Positions 11,232-22,501 of a DNA stretch of 64,000 nt are shown piece by piece. Under the pieces are notes generated by a model. It did not search any database and was not told the DNA's origin. It saw only the letters and a list, made by a program, of their open reading frames with translations. The stretch comes from Phaeotremella fagi. Taxonomy: Eukaryota > Basidiomycota > Tremellomycetes > Tremellales > Phaeotremellaceae. The DNA is taken from assembly GCA_001599715.1 (NCBI GenBank), contig BCHU01000001.1:600919-664918 (forward strand). The letters are read 5' to 3'. A program made the translations under genes and the position numbers. Numbering within the stretch: position 1 is the first letter of the stretch; each line of letters begins with the position of its first letter.

Positions 11232-12058
11232 TCAACTCACGAAATCAATGAAGATATCGAGACAGAGGAGATCGGTATCATCTGCATTGTAACCTCTAAC
11301 GTTGACGGCGAATTTGGCTATTGAATCGTGTCAACGACATCTACATTGAACGGATGGAAGAGCTAGCACTGACCTTTAGGGATTTCTTTGGGAAGTTCCA
11401 CAGTTTGTGAGACTGTATATGGACCCTCGGTAACTGGACATTGAACGGTTGCATTAGCGTCTTTCCTAAAGGATGTCGTCAGTTGATGGATTCTCTCTCG
11501 GGAATATGAGTACGACTCACGCTTCTTCACAAATATCGAATTGTTTTTGTAGAAGTTTGATGAGTCCTAGTTTGACTGTTACGTCGGCGTAGGCGCCGTC
11601 CTAGGTTCTGTTAATTGGTGTACAGATGAAAGGAGGGAAATACTTACAACAATCTCTTGAAGAACATCAGCTTCTACTGTGACAGTCAAGTTTTCTCCTG
11701 GGACTGGTGGATCTGGTGAGACCTTGAGTGATTTGAGTTGACTAGTGGGTATAAGTATTAGTACAGATAGATAAACAAAAGTAATAAACATACACAGCGT
11801 CAGATGCTAGACCTATTCAATTGTTTATTGATTAGTCTCGAGTAGAGATATGAACGGGAAATTTAAAAGGAACTCACCACAATCAACGTAATTCCAACTA
11901 TCCATCGTATGGATTGGACCATTCTTGACTGGATATTCTGAATTTGGGGAAACGATGTCGTTAGCCCATTTGAAGATGTTGTTTGATTCGGTGGCAAGAT
12001 TGGCTGAGGTTAGGGATAGGAGGGGGAGGAGAGTTAGGGGGAGTAGAGTTGGACGCAT
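11232..12058 (-). CDS. NPC2: NPC2-like phosphatidylglycerol/phosphatidylinositol transfer protein (ML domain)
   Basis: A secreted or vacuolar sterol/lipid-binding protein of the MD-2-related lipid-recognition family. A signal peptide (MRPTLLPLTLLPLLSLTSAN) precedes the ML fold: SWNYVDCGLASDAVQLKSLK, VSPDPPVPGENLTVTVEAD, DGAYADVTVKLGLIKLLQKQ, FDICEEAKDANATVQCPV, EGPYTVSQTVELPKEIPK and NVRGYNADDTDLLCLDIFI. The Cys residues expected for three disulfides are present (DCG, DIC, QCP, LLC among them). Six exons were read with phase kept at every junction, including a 19-nt exon at 11812-11794. The stop follows DFVS. Length, about 180 residues, is normal. In yeasts this protein passes sterols to the NPC1 homologue in the vacuole. 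Confidence 0.94.
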
Positions 12059-12309
12059 TGTTGCGTCGATTGTTGGTTGGGGTGGGGTTGGTGTTGAGTT
12101 GGGGAGATGTAGATGTAGTAGGTGGTTTGAGGTGGTCCTATCTGAAGGATTGATGTTTGACTGCGAATAGATGGATGCTAGAGATAGAGATAGAGATATC
12201 AGCTTCCCCCCTTAGACTCGTCATTTCAGGAACTAATATCCTAATTAAGTAATTTTACCTCATCACCGTATCAAAATATATCAAATCTCACCATTCAATC
12301 TCTTGTATC

Positions 12310-13031
12310 ATGTCATTAAGATTATCATATTCAACAACAACTACAACAAGAATAACAAGATTAAGATCATCAACAACACTCCTCCAACTCAAACAACCAT
12401 CTCACAATGCGTTCAGAACATACACAACGACCCCACAACCAACTCCAAAATCACTAAAACCGTCACCCTATAGACTCCTCAATCCTCACACGTTCGTTAC
12501 GAAATTTGCACCTCTGCATGTAGCAGGATGGAGACTTGATCATTTACCTGACAAGTCCAAATCCTCTTTTGATATCAGTGATGGTGATTTACAGGATAGG
12601 AGATTAGTGCGGATATTCACTTTTCCATCGGGAAATCATGGTTGGAAAGGCGTTATTCGATTTATGAATCTTGTTGGAGATGTGGTTGAAGACCAGGATG
12701 TAGGTCATGCCACTTATATCGGTGTTAAATGACTAAGAATTAATCTAATTAGCATCACCCAACGATGATCATTTCACCTGTCACCGATTATAAATCTTTA
12801 ACTACGGTGTCATCGACGATTTATTCGAGTCAATTGTCTGAAGCCGATACTGAACCTCATGGATTCGTAATTGAGATGACGACACATACTCATACACCGT
12901 TGAAACCTTTACCTCTTGGATCTGATGATACAACCCAATTGGAAAAGGGTGTCAAGATGAGACCTGGAGTTACGGGGAAGGATATCCAACTTGCTGAGAA
13001 AGTTGAAGAGATATTTGATGGGTTGGATTGA
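12310..13031 (+). CDS. Pterin-4a-carbinolamine dehydratase-like protein, probably mitochondrial
   Basis: Two exons (12310-12699 and 12753-13031) give 222 residues. The first 50 are Ser/Thr/Arg-rich with few acidic residues (MSLRLSYSTTTTTRITRLRS), like a mitochondrial targeting peptide. The rest matches the PCD/DCoH fold: APLHVAGWRLDHLP, LVRIFTFPSGNHGWKGVIRF, MNLVGDVVEDQDHHPTMIIS and, at the end, MRPGVTGKDIQLAEKVEEIF. The catalytic His pair of the HHP motif is formed exactly at the exon junction, which supports the intron. Known PCDs dehydrate 4a-hydroxytetrahydrobiopterin made by aromatic amino-acid hydroxylases. A loop between YKSL and the THTHTPL strand is longer than usual. The real substrate in this fungus is not known from sequence. 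Confidence 0.85.
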
Positions 13032-14218
13032 GTTGTCAGTTGGTCTTTAGTTGAGAGTTGATTATAAGGATTCAAGACGATTCGATGATCACTGTAACTA
13101 CAAGTGGTTTTGGTGATCGAATACTTAGTTACTGAACGCCACATGCCATTGCCGCTTTCACTAGCAATCGCTGGATCGCAACGTCTGTGCGCAGAGATAG
13201 ATAGTAAACTTAACTTAGTGCTATACAAAGTGTTATGCATCTTGAATTTACATCCACCATCTACGGAGTATAAATAGCTAACTTACCATGCTTACCGACG
13301 TAGCAGAAGGTGGAAGCAGAAGGAAGAGCAGACGAATTTGACAAGAAACGGGGAAAGACGTCACCATTAAAGTATGAAAGCCTTTACTTTACCCTGAAGG
13401 TCAACCTCGAAGCCTCGAGACCTGAAGATCGTTAGTGGTAGTAGTTAGTTTTTGTTGATATAACCACTGAGGATGAGGATGACCCTCGACATGTAATATA
13501 ACTTTAGACCAGAAATAGAATAGTTTATTAGTTAACACTATATTGTATATACTCCGTATCCCCATTACTCACTCCGTCACCCTCTAATACAGTATCTGTC
13601 TACATCACCACATCATCGATCTCAATAGAATCGCATTCACAAGTCACAAAACAAATCACGTTCATTCAATCGAGACCGGTAGTATCATATTGCCCGCCAA
13701 CAGTGACACCATCGAAAGATCGACATGGATGCTATTGTCGTTGTCCAATAACCAATGACCGAAGTTTACGGAGGGATATAACAGTCGAGATTAGATTATA
13801 TTGAAGTGAAAAAGACCGACAGAAGACAGTATCGGAGACTGAAAGTTGAAGTCGATCTACACCCACCATGCCTTCTTCCAAGGAGAAAGCTGAGGCTAAA
13901 TATGATGTTGTTCTTGATTGTAAGTAGTTGTGGATAGTGTTACATTTAAACGTGTCAAAGGAGTGGTCTCCTCGTGTCTCTGATCTTCAACTTGATCTGA
14001 TCCACTTGATTGCCACACATGATCTGTCCTTTCCTATCGCACTCGTATTCATTCATTCATGCGTCCATTCATCCTTCATCTTGTCACACAAGAATGGGAA
14101 TCTTGAAAAGAAGCTTCCATTTCTCAGCGGCAATCTACCACACCTATTGTTGTATTCCATAACATTCATCTCTTCCTCATAAACCCCATTCTTGAGTGAT
14201 AAAAAGACGTGACTGATT
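13032..14218. other. Intergenic region with an orphan start-like exon
   Basis: No full gene. At 13868 an ATG in strong context (CCACCATGCC) opens 17 codons (MPSSKEKAEAKYDVVLD) and runs into a consensus GTAAGT donor at 13920. I could not join this piece in frame to the ankyrin gene downstream. It may be an upstream open reading frame, a leader exon or part of a different transcript. Confidence 0.4.
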
Positions 14219-17200
14219 ATGATTTTTGTCTTACCTCCAACACCAATCCCACCAACATCACCCCATAAATATCACCCACAACATTTTCAACCTCAACCAT
14301 TCAACCTGAAATCCGTTCTTGACGATCCACCAACCTCCCGTCTGCGACGTATCCTCTCCACCTCATCTCTGGCATCAACAAATTCATATCTATCAACATC
14401 ACCTGAATCGCCTCGTCGAATCCGTCATTTCTTCTCATCAACGTCCATAAATGTCGATATTCCAGTTCCTAACCTAGAACTTCATTCGGCCGCTGCCAGT
14501 GGAAACGTCGGTTTAGTTCATTACGCTCTGACACATGGTCAACCTGTCAACTCTGTTCTTCATGGTGTACTCCCTTTACATGCCGCTTGCTCCGGTGGAA
14601 GTGTCAGTGTCGTTAGGATGTTGATCGAAAGAGGTGCAGACGTTAATGCTCCTAGATTACCTAGGAGGTATAGTGATAACAAGAAAAATTCTGCTCCTAG
14701 TGTCGGTACTTCTGGTGAGTGGTTTGGAATGAGGTTAACTACGAGTGTACTGAACATCAAACAGGATCTACACCACTTCATTTCGCAGCTGCTAACGGAC
14801 ATGCACCGATTGTTCAAATCTTGTTAACATGCGGAGCGATAACGAACAAACCAGATAAAAACGGTTTAACACCTGAAGACCTGGCTCAAGCTAATAACCA
14901 TGACGATGTCATAAGAGTACTAAGAGTTTGGGAAAGAATGAAAGAAAAGGAACAACAGAATTATGATACTTCAGCTGGATCTTCCACAGGGAGATATAAC
15001 AATATGGAAGAGCGTTCTAATCTAGCCGATTATCCTTGGTCAGATCGGAATTCAGAATTCGGGGATAGGGCATCACCTTCTGCCTCAGGTTCTCAGATCG
15101 GCGCAGAGGACGAAATGATCGATAGATTTAATTCTGCATCGTTGAATTCTAGGAAAGGTAAAGAAAGAGCTGGTAGTTTCTCTTCGAATCGATCTGAACA
15201 AGTTGGGAAAATGAGAAGGGGCATCGAGGGTTTATGGAAAAGGAATCGTGTTATTTCAGATTCGTCTATTGAAGAACAAGGATCGGGATCAGGAGCGATA
15301 TCAATCGTCGACCCTAATAAACCTGAACTACCAAGGATACAAATACCACCTCCGTTAGAGGATTCTATGCTTTCACCGGTCGATCTCCAATCTCCTCTTT
15401 CAGCTTCTTTCAGTCCCATCTCAACTTTCAGTAGTACAGAAGATCATCTTTTTAGGGTTGGAAGTGCTAATTCACATAATTCTCATAACAGTTCACCTCA
15501 TGGTTCACAGCTTTTACACACGATTTCCGAAACTGATATCCAACATCCCAGTAACGAGAACAACAATTTCAGTCAATCCCAATCTCAAACCTCTTCTTCT
15601 CATGGATCATCTAGAAGACCGTCTTTACCATCTATCATCGAAAAGGCTACCCATCCTGGTGCCGTTTTTAGAGCAGCAATGAGACGTGATCATGATCAAG
15701 ATCACCACGGTAAATCAGACCGTCACCATGTCACCTCACCTAGATCCCCTCCGCATCATTCGTCATTCTTTCGGGGTAGACTTCGTTCGAACGAATCCAA
15801 CACTACGTCAACGTCATCAAACAGCTCACATAGACATCATGGTTCTCATCATACGAGAAAATACATGTCTAAAGGTTCACTCATGAGTCTGTTTCGTAGA
15901 AGTGATTCACCACCTTCTAGATCACCTTCACCACCCGCTCGAACGGATTCAGGTCGAATCATTGGGATCGACGAGTTGGATGAAGGGATTGAAAGATTGA
16001 AAAGAGCTTCGTTGGATATGGAACGTGAATCTCGACAGAATTCTTCAGAGTTCATCAGTAACATGGAAGAACCACCCGCTTCGGCACCTGTTACGAAAAC
16101 AAATTTTTTCCCTGATAGTCCACCTCCATTACATAGATCTTCATCCGATAACGAAGATAAACCTTTTATATCGACTACGCCATCTTCGACTTCTGAGAGA
16201 CCTTGGAATAGACCTAGACAAAGTTCAGAGGTAGTCAGTCCTAGTCCACTCGCTAACGAATGGGCTCAAGATGAAGATTCAGATACACCTTCACAAGGTA
16301 TTCGTAGATCACAAACTGAATACTCGAAACCTCATCTCTCACCACGAAGAATGACTACTTCGATGAATCAGAATAATAATTCTAAATCACCGGTGATGAC
16401 GAAACCACGTTCGGCGACTTTACCATCGGGTTTCAGTGGGTATCAACAGCAGAGAGTTATGAGTGGTCCCCCGATGAAAGGATTGGATTGGGATGATGAT
16501 GTTGATTTGAGGAAGGTGGCTTCTGGTGTTTTCAGACGAGAAAGTCAGAGGTTGAAGCAGGGTTTAGAAATGGGTGAACAGGATCAGGAACAGGAACCTG
16601 GACCTGAGCAGGAGCAACAGCCGGAACTAGAGATCCCAGTTGGAGGTCTAACTACTACTTCACACCCAGACGACGAAAATGAGAGTGAAGATGAACAAGA
16701 GTTCCACGACGCCACGCCCGATATCGAAATACACGAATTCGTGTTAGATTCGTTCCCAGATGTACCCGAACGCGAACACGACAGTCAAGAGAATTCACCT
16801 GAGAACGATCAACTGGAGAATTCGATTTCGATCTCTGGATCCAATAGAGCGAGGGGAGCTTCGATCGGATCTTTCACCACTGAATCTTCGAGATTGTTTA
16901 CACCGCCCGGATCGTCTCTACGGATTTCGTCCATGGTCTCTGATGCGGGTAGTTTAGATCGATTCGATGAAAGATCTAAATCGTTCAGTGATCGTGAGAG
17001 ATCACTCTCTATACCCAAACCACAGCTCGTTTTGACTTCCATCGACACGAGACCGAGAGGGAAATCTGTGTCTTCAATGTCATCGACTACTTCAGGTTTG
17101 GCGTTTTCTTATCAACCACCACCGAGTTCTCCGTCTAGTTCTATGACGCCGCCTTCAGCGATTTCGATAACTCTGACTGGAGGTGGATTCCCACCTGTCC

Positions 17201-18454
17201 CAGAGAACGAAGTTGCGTCCTCCAACCACGAACCACCAATGACGAAACGAACCATCTCATCCCATGCTGAAGCTAAAGATCTCGTTAAACAGAACGAAAG
17301 GGATATAAGACAGATTGCCCAGTTACCACCGAGTTTGGATTCGTCTAGATCGTTATCTGCACAACTCGCTGCTTATGGGGATAGTCATGCTATCGAAAGG
17401 GAATTCGCCTTGTTCGAAAGGAGACAGGGAAGTAGTAGATTTGGTAGTACGGATAGTGGTTCTGAGAACGTTTCGTTCTTCAGTGCTGATAGCGGGGATT
17501 CGAGGAGTTTGAGTAAGAGTGAGAGATCAAGTAAGAGTCAGAGGGATAGGCAGGGTTCTAGGTCCAAAGGTGGGTTTGATGGATCGGTTTTCGAAAATGT
17601 GAAAATTTATTCTGACTGATTTTTTTTTCCTAGCTGGATCACTGAGCAACCCCAATCCATTGATTAAAGTGGATGCACCGAAATCATCTGTTCCGTCCAT
17701 CAACTCAATCTATGATAAAAGAGCTGCAGCTTATCGAGAACGATTGATGGCATTAACGTCTGTCCCACCGATCCCATCTGGTCAATCAAGACCTAGATCG
17801 AGACCTTCAACCTCCAACTCAATATATCATACCAACGATTGGTCGAGCCATGGTGCTGGACCCATCTCTCGTCAAATAAGTACGGTATCTTCAACCTTCA
17901 CTTCGCCTCAATTACCTGAAGGTCGATCCAACATCTCCTCGTCATCTTCAACATCATCTTCCTACCTCATCCCACCTCGACCAATCAAGAAATCATCATT
18001 GAACCAATCATATTCTACCAGACCTGAATTCCTAGATCGACCATCAACGAATTCAATCACCACATCTCGATTCCCTTCACCAAGACATTATTCAAATTAC
18101 GGAACTCAATCTTCACCACCTTCAAACACACCTGCCCCAGCTCCGATCGCAGGAGTCATCTCAACTAGATATCAAGGTCTCTCCCAACCACCTCCTCACT
18201 CCCATTCACAATATATTTCGATTTTTTCAAGCAAATTCAATCAATCTTCGAATAGCAACGAGAACGTCGTTGACGGTGATGATTCTGATGAAGGAGAGTT
18301 TGAACCTAGACAATTGATGGTTATCGAGAACGATTGGAGAGGGGGTCATGTTGTTAATGGGAATGGGAATGGAGGGCAGGGGGGTGATGAGAAGAAGGTT
18401 AGGAAATGGGGATTCAAGGGGAAAGGCAGTTTGACTCATTTGGGTAGGAAATAG
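14219..18454 (+). CDS. Ankyrin-repeat protein with very long disordered Ser-rich tail
   Basis: Three exons (14219-14714, 14765-17569, 17634-18454) give 1373 residues. Residues about 80-220 hold three to four ankyrin repeats: NLELHSAAASGNVGLVHYAL, LPLHAACSGGSVSVVRMLIE, GSTPLHFAAANGHAPIVQIL and NGLTPEDLAQANNHDDVIRV. The first intron splits the third repeat and is required to rebuild its GSTPLH start. Everything after about residue 240 is disordered, rich in Ser, Pro and charged residues, with many RSxS/SPxx phosphorylation-like motifs and an acidic Glu/Gln patch around 16560-16720. The last exon continues with Ser-rich sequence and ends LTHLGRK. No membrane segment or enzyme domain is seen. A signalling scaffold is a plausible inference only. 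The start is the first ATG of the open frame, with no in-frame acceptor upstream. Confidence 0.85.
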
Positions 18455-18937
18455 GTGTAGCTGCGTAGGGGTAATCTTCAGGTAGTGGATCTTCAGTTGG
18501 AGTTGTATTTCATCTTTCGTCCATCTTTCGTTCAGCTTTTATTCCTTGTTTCTCTCTCATATTTGAAATTTCACGTTTTTCACTTTCATCTTAACAATCT
18601 TTTCAAAAGCTTTTCGGTTTTCATTCTTTTTTATCTGGATTTGGATCACCAATTTCTTTTTTCTTTTATTTGCTTCCCCTTCTTACATGTAGCTTTTGGT
18701 AGTTTTTGATTTTTGATTTTTGACTTTTGGATTTATAGGTTGTATAGAAAGAATTTTTAGGGTTTTATATTGAAGAGGAAATTTAGTCAAATCATCAATG
18801 AAATTGAAATTGAAATGAAATGAATCAAAGAATTATGCTTCATCTTTTAACTGGTACAATGGATAAATTCTGTTTTGCATCGCCTTCTTCTAATCTACAA
18901 TGTATGAGCACGAGAATGATGATTTCCTACTCTCGCT
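18455..18937. other. Convergent 3' region
   Basis: T-rich sequence (18490-18760) after the ankyrin gene, then A-rich sequence before the convergent end of RPN5. It fits two 3' UTRs. No gene seen. Confidence 0.45.
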
Positions 18938-21013
18938 CTAAGCTTTGATTGATCGTTTAGCTTTACTAGCTTCGAACATTGCGTATTCCTAAAGAGTTTC
19001 ATCAGCATTAAACCACAAACGACGTAATCTAGATTCCACAAAAGAAAACAAACCTTGGCAACCAAATGACTAGTTTTCTCAACCAATCCCAACATCTTAT
19101 CAACATCGTTCGACCAATTATTCAAAACTTCATTAATGTTCTTCTTTTGTTTGAAAGAAACGATCCCGTTAGGTCGATCGATTCGTGCATAAACAGTTTT
19201 ATCGGTTACCAATTTACATAAAGTTTTTTCAGTTTTCGAAATCGGTAAATCGAGTAATTCCGTTAATCTGTTCAACGTTATTTTGGAGTAGTATAAAGAA
19301 ACGACTCGGATGTTCTACATATCATATCGTTAGTATATTTTGTATCAACGAGACGTTTGATGGTCCACTTACATGTTCGATTACTCTTTTATGTAATTCT
19401 TCCCATCGGTTATCACCTGGATGACCGATTTCTTCGATTTTTTTACCTTCAGCGTTGGCACCTGTCTTGATACCTAATGTAGAGTTTGGTGAGAAAACTA
19501 ATGATTGTCGTAACGTTGGTCCATAAATCTCTTCAATTCCTGGCCATCTCATTAATTCTTTGGTGATGAAACATTTTAATAAATCACTAAAATGGATTTG
19601 TCAGTCTCATGTGTCTAGAAGATTGAGGTAAAACTCACTAGTGAAGAGGTGCTTTTTGAAGTCTAGAATCGATATAGAGTTTATTCAACATATCTGATTG
19701 TTCGTTATCGTATGCGGCAAGAACGACATAAGTGATGATATTTTCAATGACCTAATCATCGATCAGCTTGATGATCTTGATAAACACTCATTAGACCAAC
19801 TTACATCCAATTCCCGTGCTTCGTCAGCCTTAACCTCCTTGGTATCCCAAACTTCTTGATATGCACTACATGCTTCCAAATAATTATCATCCTGAAGAGC
19901 GAGTTGAACCATCAAGTCATAGTACCGCAATTTGATATCCTTCATGACAGTAGGTTAGCGGATGTAACAACATTTGCAGTGCCAAACCTACAGCACAATC
20001 CTCCTCTTTCAAATACACCCTATTGATCTTTCTAGAACCAACCCTAACTCTAATCCAATTCCCTCTCAGACTTTCCAACCGCATTTGTTCAAGAATACTG
20101 CCAAGTGTCAACCTCAGATAAAATTCAAAACTCACAATTCAGTCTTCTCCCTTTTATCCATACTACTATAAGTCTCAACTTGAATATCCGACATTAAATC
20201 AGCTGCTGCATCGAGATGATCTTTCTTGGTGACTGGTTCAGGTTTAGTTTCTTTCTTGTCTGAAGTGGTTTCTGTGGTTGGAGGTGGTGGGACTGTTGAT
20301 GTAGATGCTGTTCTCGCTGTTAGTGTATTCAAAGACATTTATCGATAATACATACCTGACGCTTCCGGTGCAGTCTCAGCTAAGACTTCATGATGTTTAG
20401 CCAAAAGACCTGTCAATCTAGCTCTGGCAAGTTCGAGATAGATCTGTAAAGTAAACGTAAATATCCCTAGTACGCTCAACTTGATAGAAGGAGACAAACC
20501 TTTCCCTCAGTGATGTCCCTCAACGTATTCAACAATTCCAACCATCTATCCTTCCCACCTTTATATTTACCGGCATCCTTCTCAGCTCTCAACTCAGGTA
20601 ACCATTTCATAGCTTCGTCGACCATTCTAACGACAGCTTCTTTCAGTTGACCATGTTTCTTGGACATGATCGTTAATTGGGTGTTTAAGAGTTCGTAATC
20701 TTTGGCTTCGTAGATGATTTTCGATAATAGGGTTAGGAGAGTTGCTGTTGAACTCATATCTGCTGACTGGGGGTTCGTTAGTGGGACTGCACTTCTTGGT
20801 ATTTGGGTGTAGAGGCTTACGTTCCGGGTTTGCTTTTCGAGGAGCGTTATTTTGTCAATTGCATCTTGTAGCTTTGCATTCTGTGTTCGAAGGTGTTAGC
20901 TGTGGTGAAAGTGCTAGTGTCGCTAGACTGACCGTGACCAAGGTTGCAACCTCTCCCTCTAACTGTTTTACTTCTGATGTGAAATCTTTCTCTTGTTTCC
21001 TTTGATTCGACAT
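18938..21013 (-). CDS. RPN5: 26S proteasome regulatory subunit Rpn5 (PSMD12)
   Basis: A lid subunit of the 19S proteasome particle. The spliced protein starts MSNQRKQEKDFTSEVKQLEG and carries the conserved stretches AIDKITLLEKQTRN, SKKHGQLKEAVVRMVDEAMK, RWLELLNTLRDITEGKIYLE, AADLMSDIQVETYSSMDKRE, EFILEQMRLESLRGNWIRVR, KLRYYDLMVQLALQDDNYLE and, in the C-terminal PCI domain, MNRLTELLDLPISKTEKTLC and DRPNGIVSFKQKKNINEVLN. A low-complexity insert (TASTSTVPPPPTTETTSDKK) sits between the N-terminal repeats and is fungus-specific. The last exon ends EASKAKRSIKA. Exons 1 to 3 (21013-20933, 20880-20821, 20766-20500) were checked for phase, and about eleven in total are expected. Its start lies 214 bp from the divergent mS23 gene, so the two share a short promoter. 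Confidence 0.94.
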
Positions 21014-21227
21014 TGTGATCGATGATGTTTGATGAATGCAGTTGTTGAATGTTGAACATCTCTACCTACTCATCATCATCCTCGCTCACGCGTCCTCCAC
21101 CTTACCTGTGACCATTATCTATTTATTTTCTATTATTATTCCCCATTAATCCCATCTGTAACTTCGAAGATACAATATCTAAAATCAATGCTTAAAAGGA
21201 ATCCAATCCCAAACTCAAACACTCAAC

Positions 21228-22306
21228 ATGCGTAAGATAGCAACCCAAGTCCCACAAGCAGTCTCCCGAATCCTCCAATCCTCACCCCACCAAAAACCAC
21301 CCGTATGGTATCATCCCGTCCTTCAAAACCCAGCTCCAACCCTACCCCCCCGTCAAACCGTCCAAAGAAATCCAAACTTCAACGATCTCCCACCCCAAAA
21401 ATCTTCTAAACAACGTGAAGGAACTACTAAAACCCATAAGAATAAACATTTTAGACATGGAACGTTGAAAGCGAAGGATATCGTTTATGAGGAGGATAGG
21501 GTTCGACGACAGTTTTTTCTGGATTTCCCTTTTGAAGCGCTGAGACCTGTTAGTTTGGTTGAGGGGTTGGAGGTTAGGTCGGAAGGTGTTAGTGGAGTTG
21601 AATGGAGGAGTTTGTTGCAGAGAGGAAGATATCCTACTGTTGAGAAGTGAGTAATGTGTTTTGGAGTATAGGGCAATTAACTCAATCCGTTTACGCCAGT
21701 TGCATCGCTTTCACATTAAATCTACATCACCATCATGAATATCCACTATCGAAAGCCTACCTCGAATCAACGAATCAATTTATAAAACTTCGAGCTGCCC
21801 ATGAAATCTCAACAATAGCAGCAACAGTCGAAGCGAAACATCACGGAGCTGCATTTAAGAGGGATCCATTTGTCAGTCCCTCCCCTCCCCTCTTACCATC
21901 CAACCAAAAACTAACAGTGTAAATCATTTAGGAAAGGATATTCGATCTAGAGAAAAAAGCTATCAAAACTTCATCAACCGGACAGATCATATCCAACGAA
22001 ACGCCTTCGACGAGATACAAGAAACCTAGATCTTGGTCAAGCGTGGTTAGGGCCGATTCGATACCTTTCGAAACTGCAGAGGGTTTTACTGGTGGTAGAG
22101 CTTACGTTGAGAAATGGAGTTTACCACCTCCACCAGTTTTGGAGGGTGGATTGGGTGAAGGTGATTTGATCAGTGCTTTTAGGGATAGACAGAATGGAGT
22201 TGGGATGACTGAGAATGTTGATGAGGATGGGATTAACGAGAACATGTTGGATGATTTAGAACTCATAAATCAAAAACTGAAACCGACGTCGTCGAGTTCG
22301 TCTTGA
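21228..22306 (+). CDS. RSM25: Mitochondrial small ribosomal subunit protein mS23 (Rsm25)
   Basis: Three exons (21228-21646, 21700-21871, 21932-22306) give 321 residues. Family marks are the N-terminal MRKIATQVPQAVSRILQSS and PPVWYHPVLQNPAP, then EEDRVRRQFFLDFPFEALRP followed by VSLVE, WRSLLQRGRYPTVEN and the helical stretch LRAAHEISTIAATVEAKHHG. These match yeast Rsm25, which has PAWY, an R-x-LFY-x-x-HPWE-x-x-RP block and the later coiled helix. The N-terminus is basic and fits mitochondrial import. The tail ending KLKPTSSSSS is acidic/Ser-rich and probably disordered. It faces RPN5 across a 214 bp gap. Confidence 0.88.
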
Positions 22307-22501
22307 TCGTCGGGTTTCTTTATCTTTTATTTTCCATCTTCTTACATGCATGGTATCTCATCGATAATGATTTTCTTACTTATCGCTGTTTGGAAGTTAT
22401 CGTGTATATATCCCTTCACACGTTCGCCCTCATAACAATTGTATTTCTTCTATCAAGTCCAAGAAGCCAAAACGGTCATTCAACATCGAAATCCAGATCA
22501 A

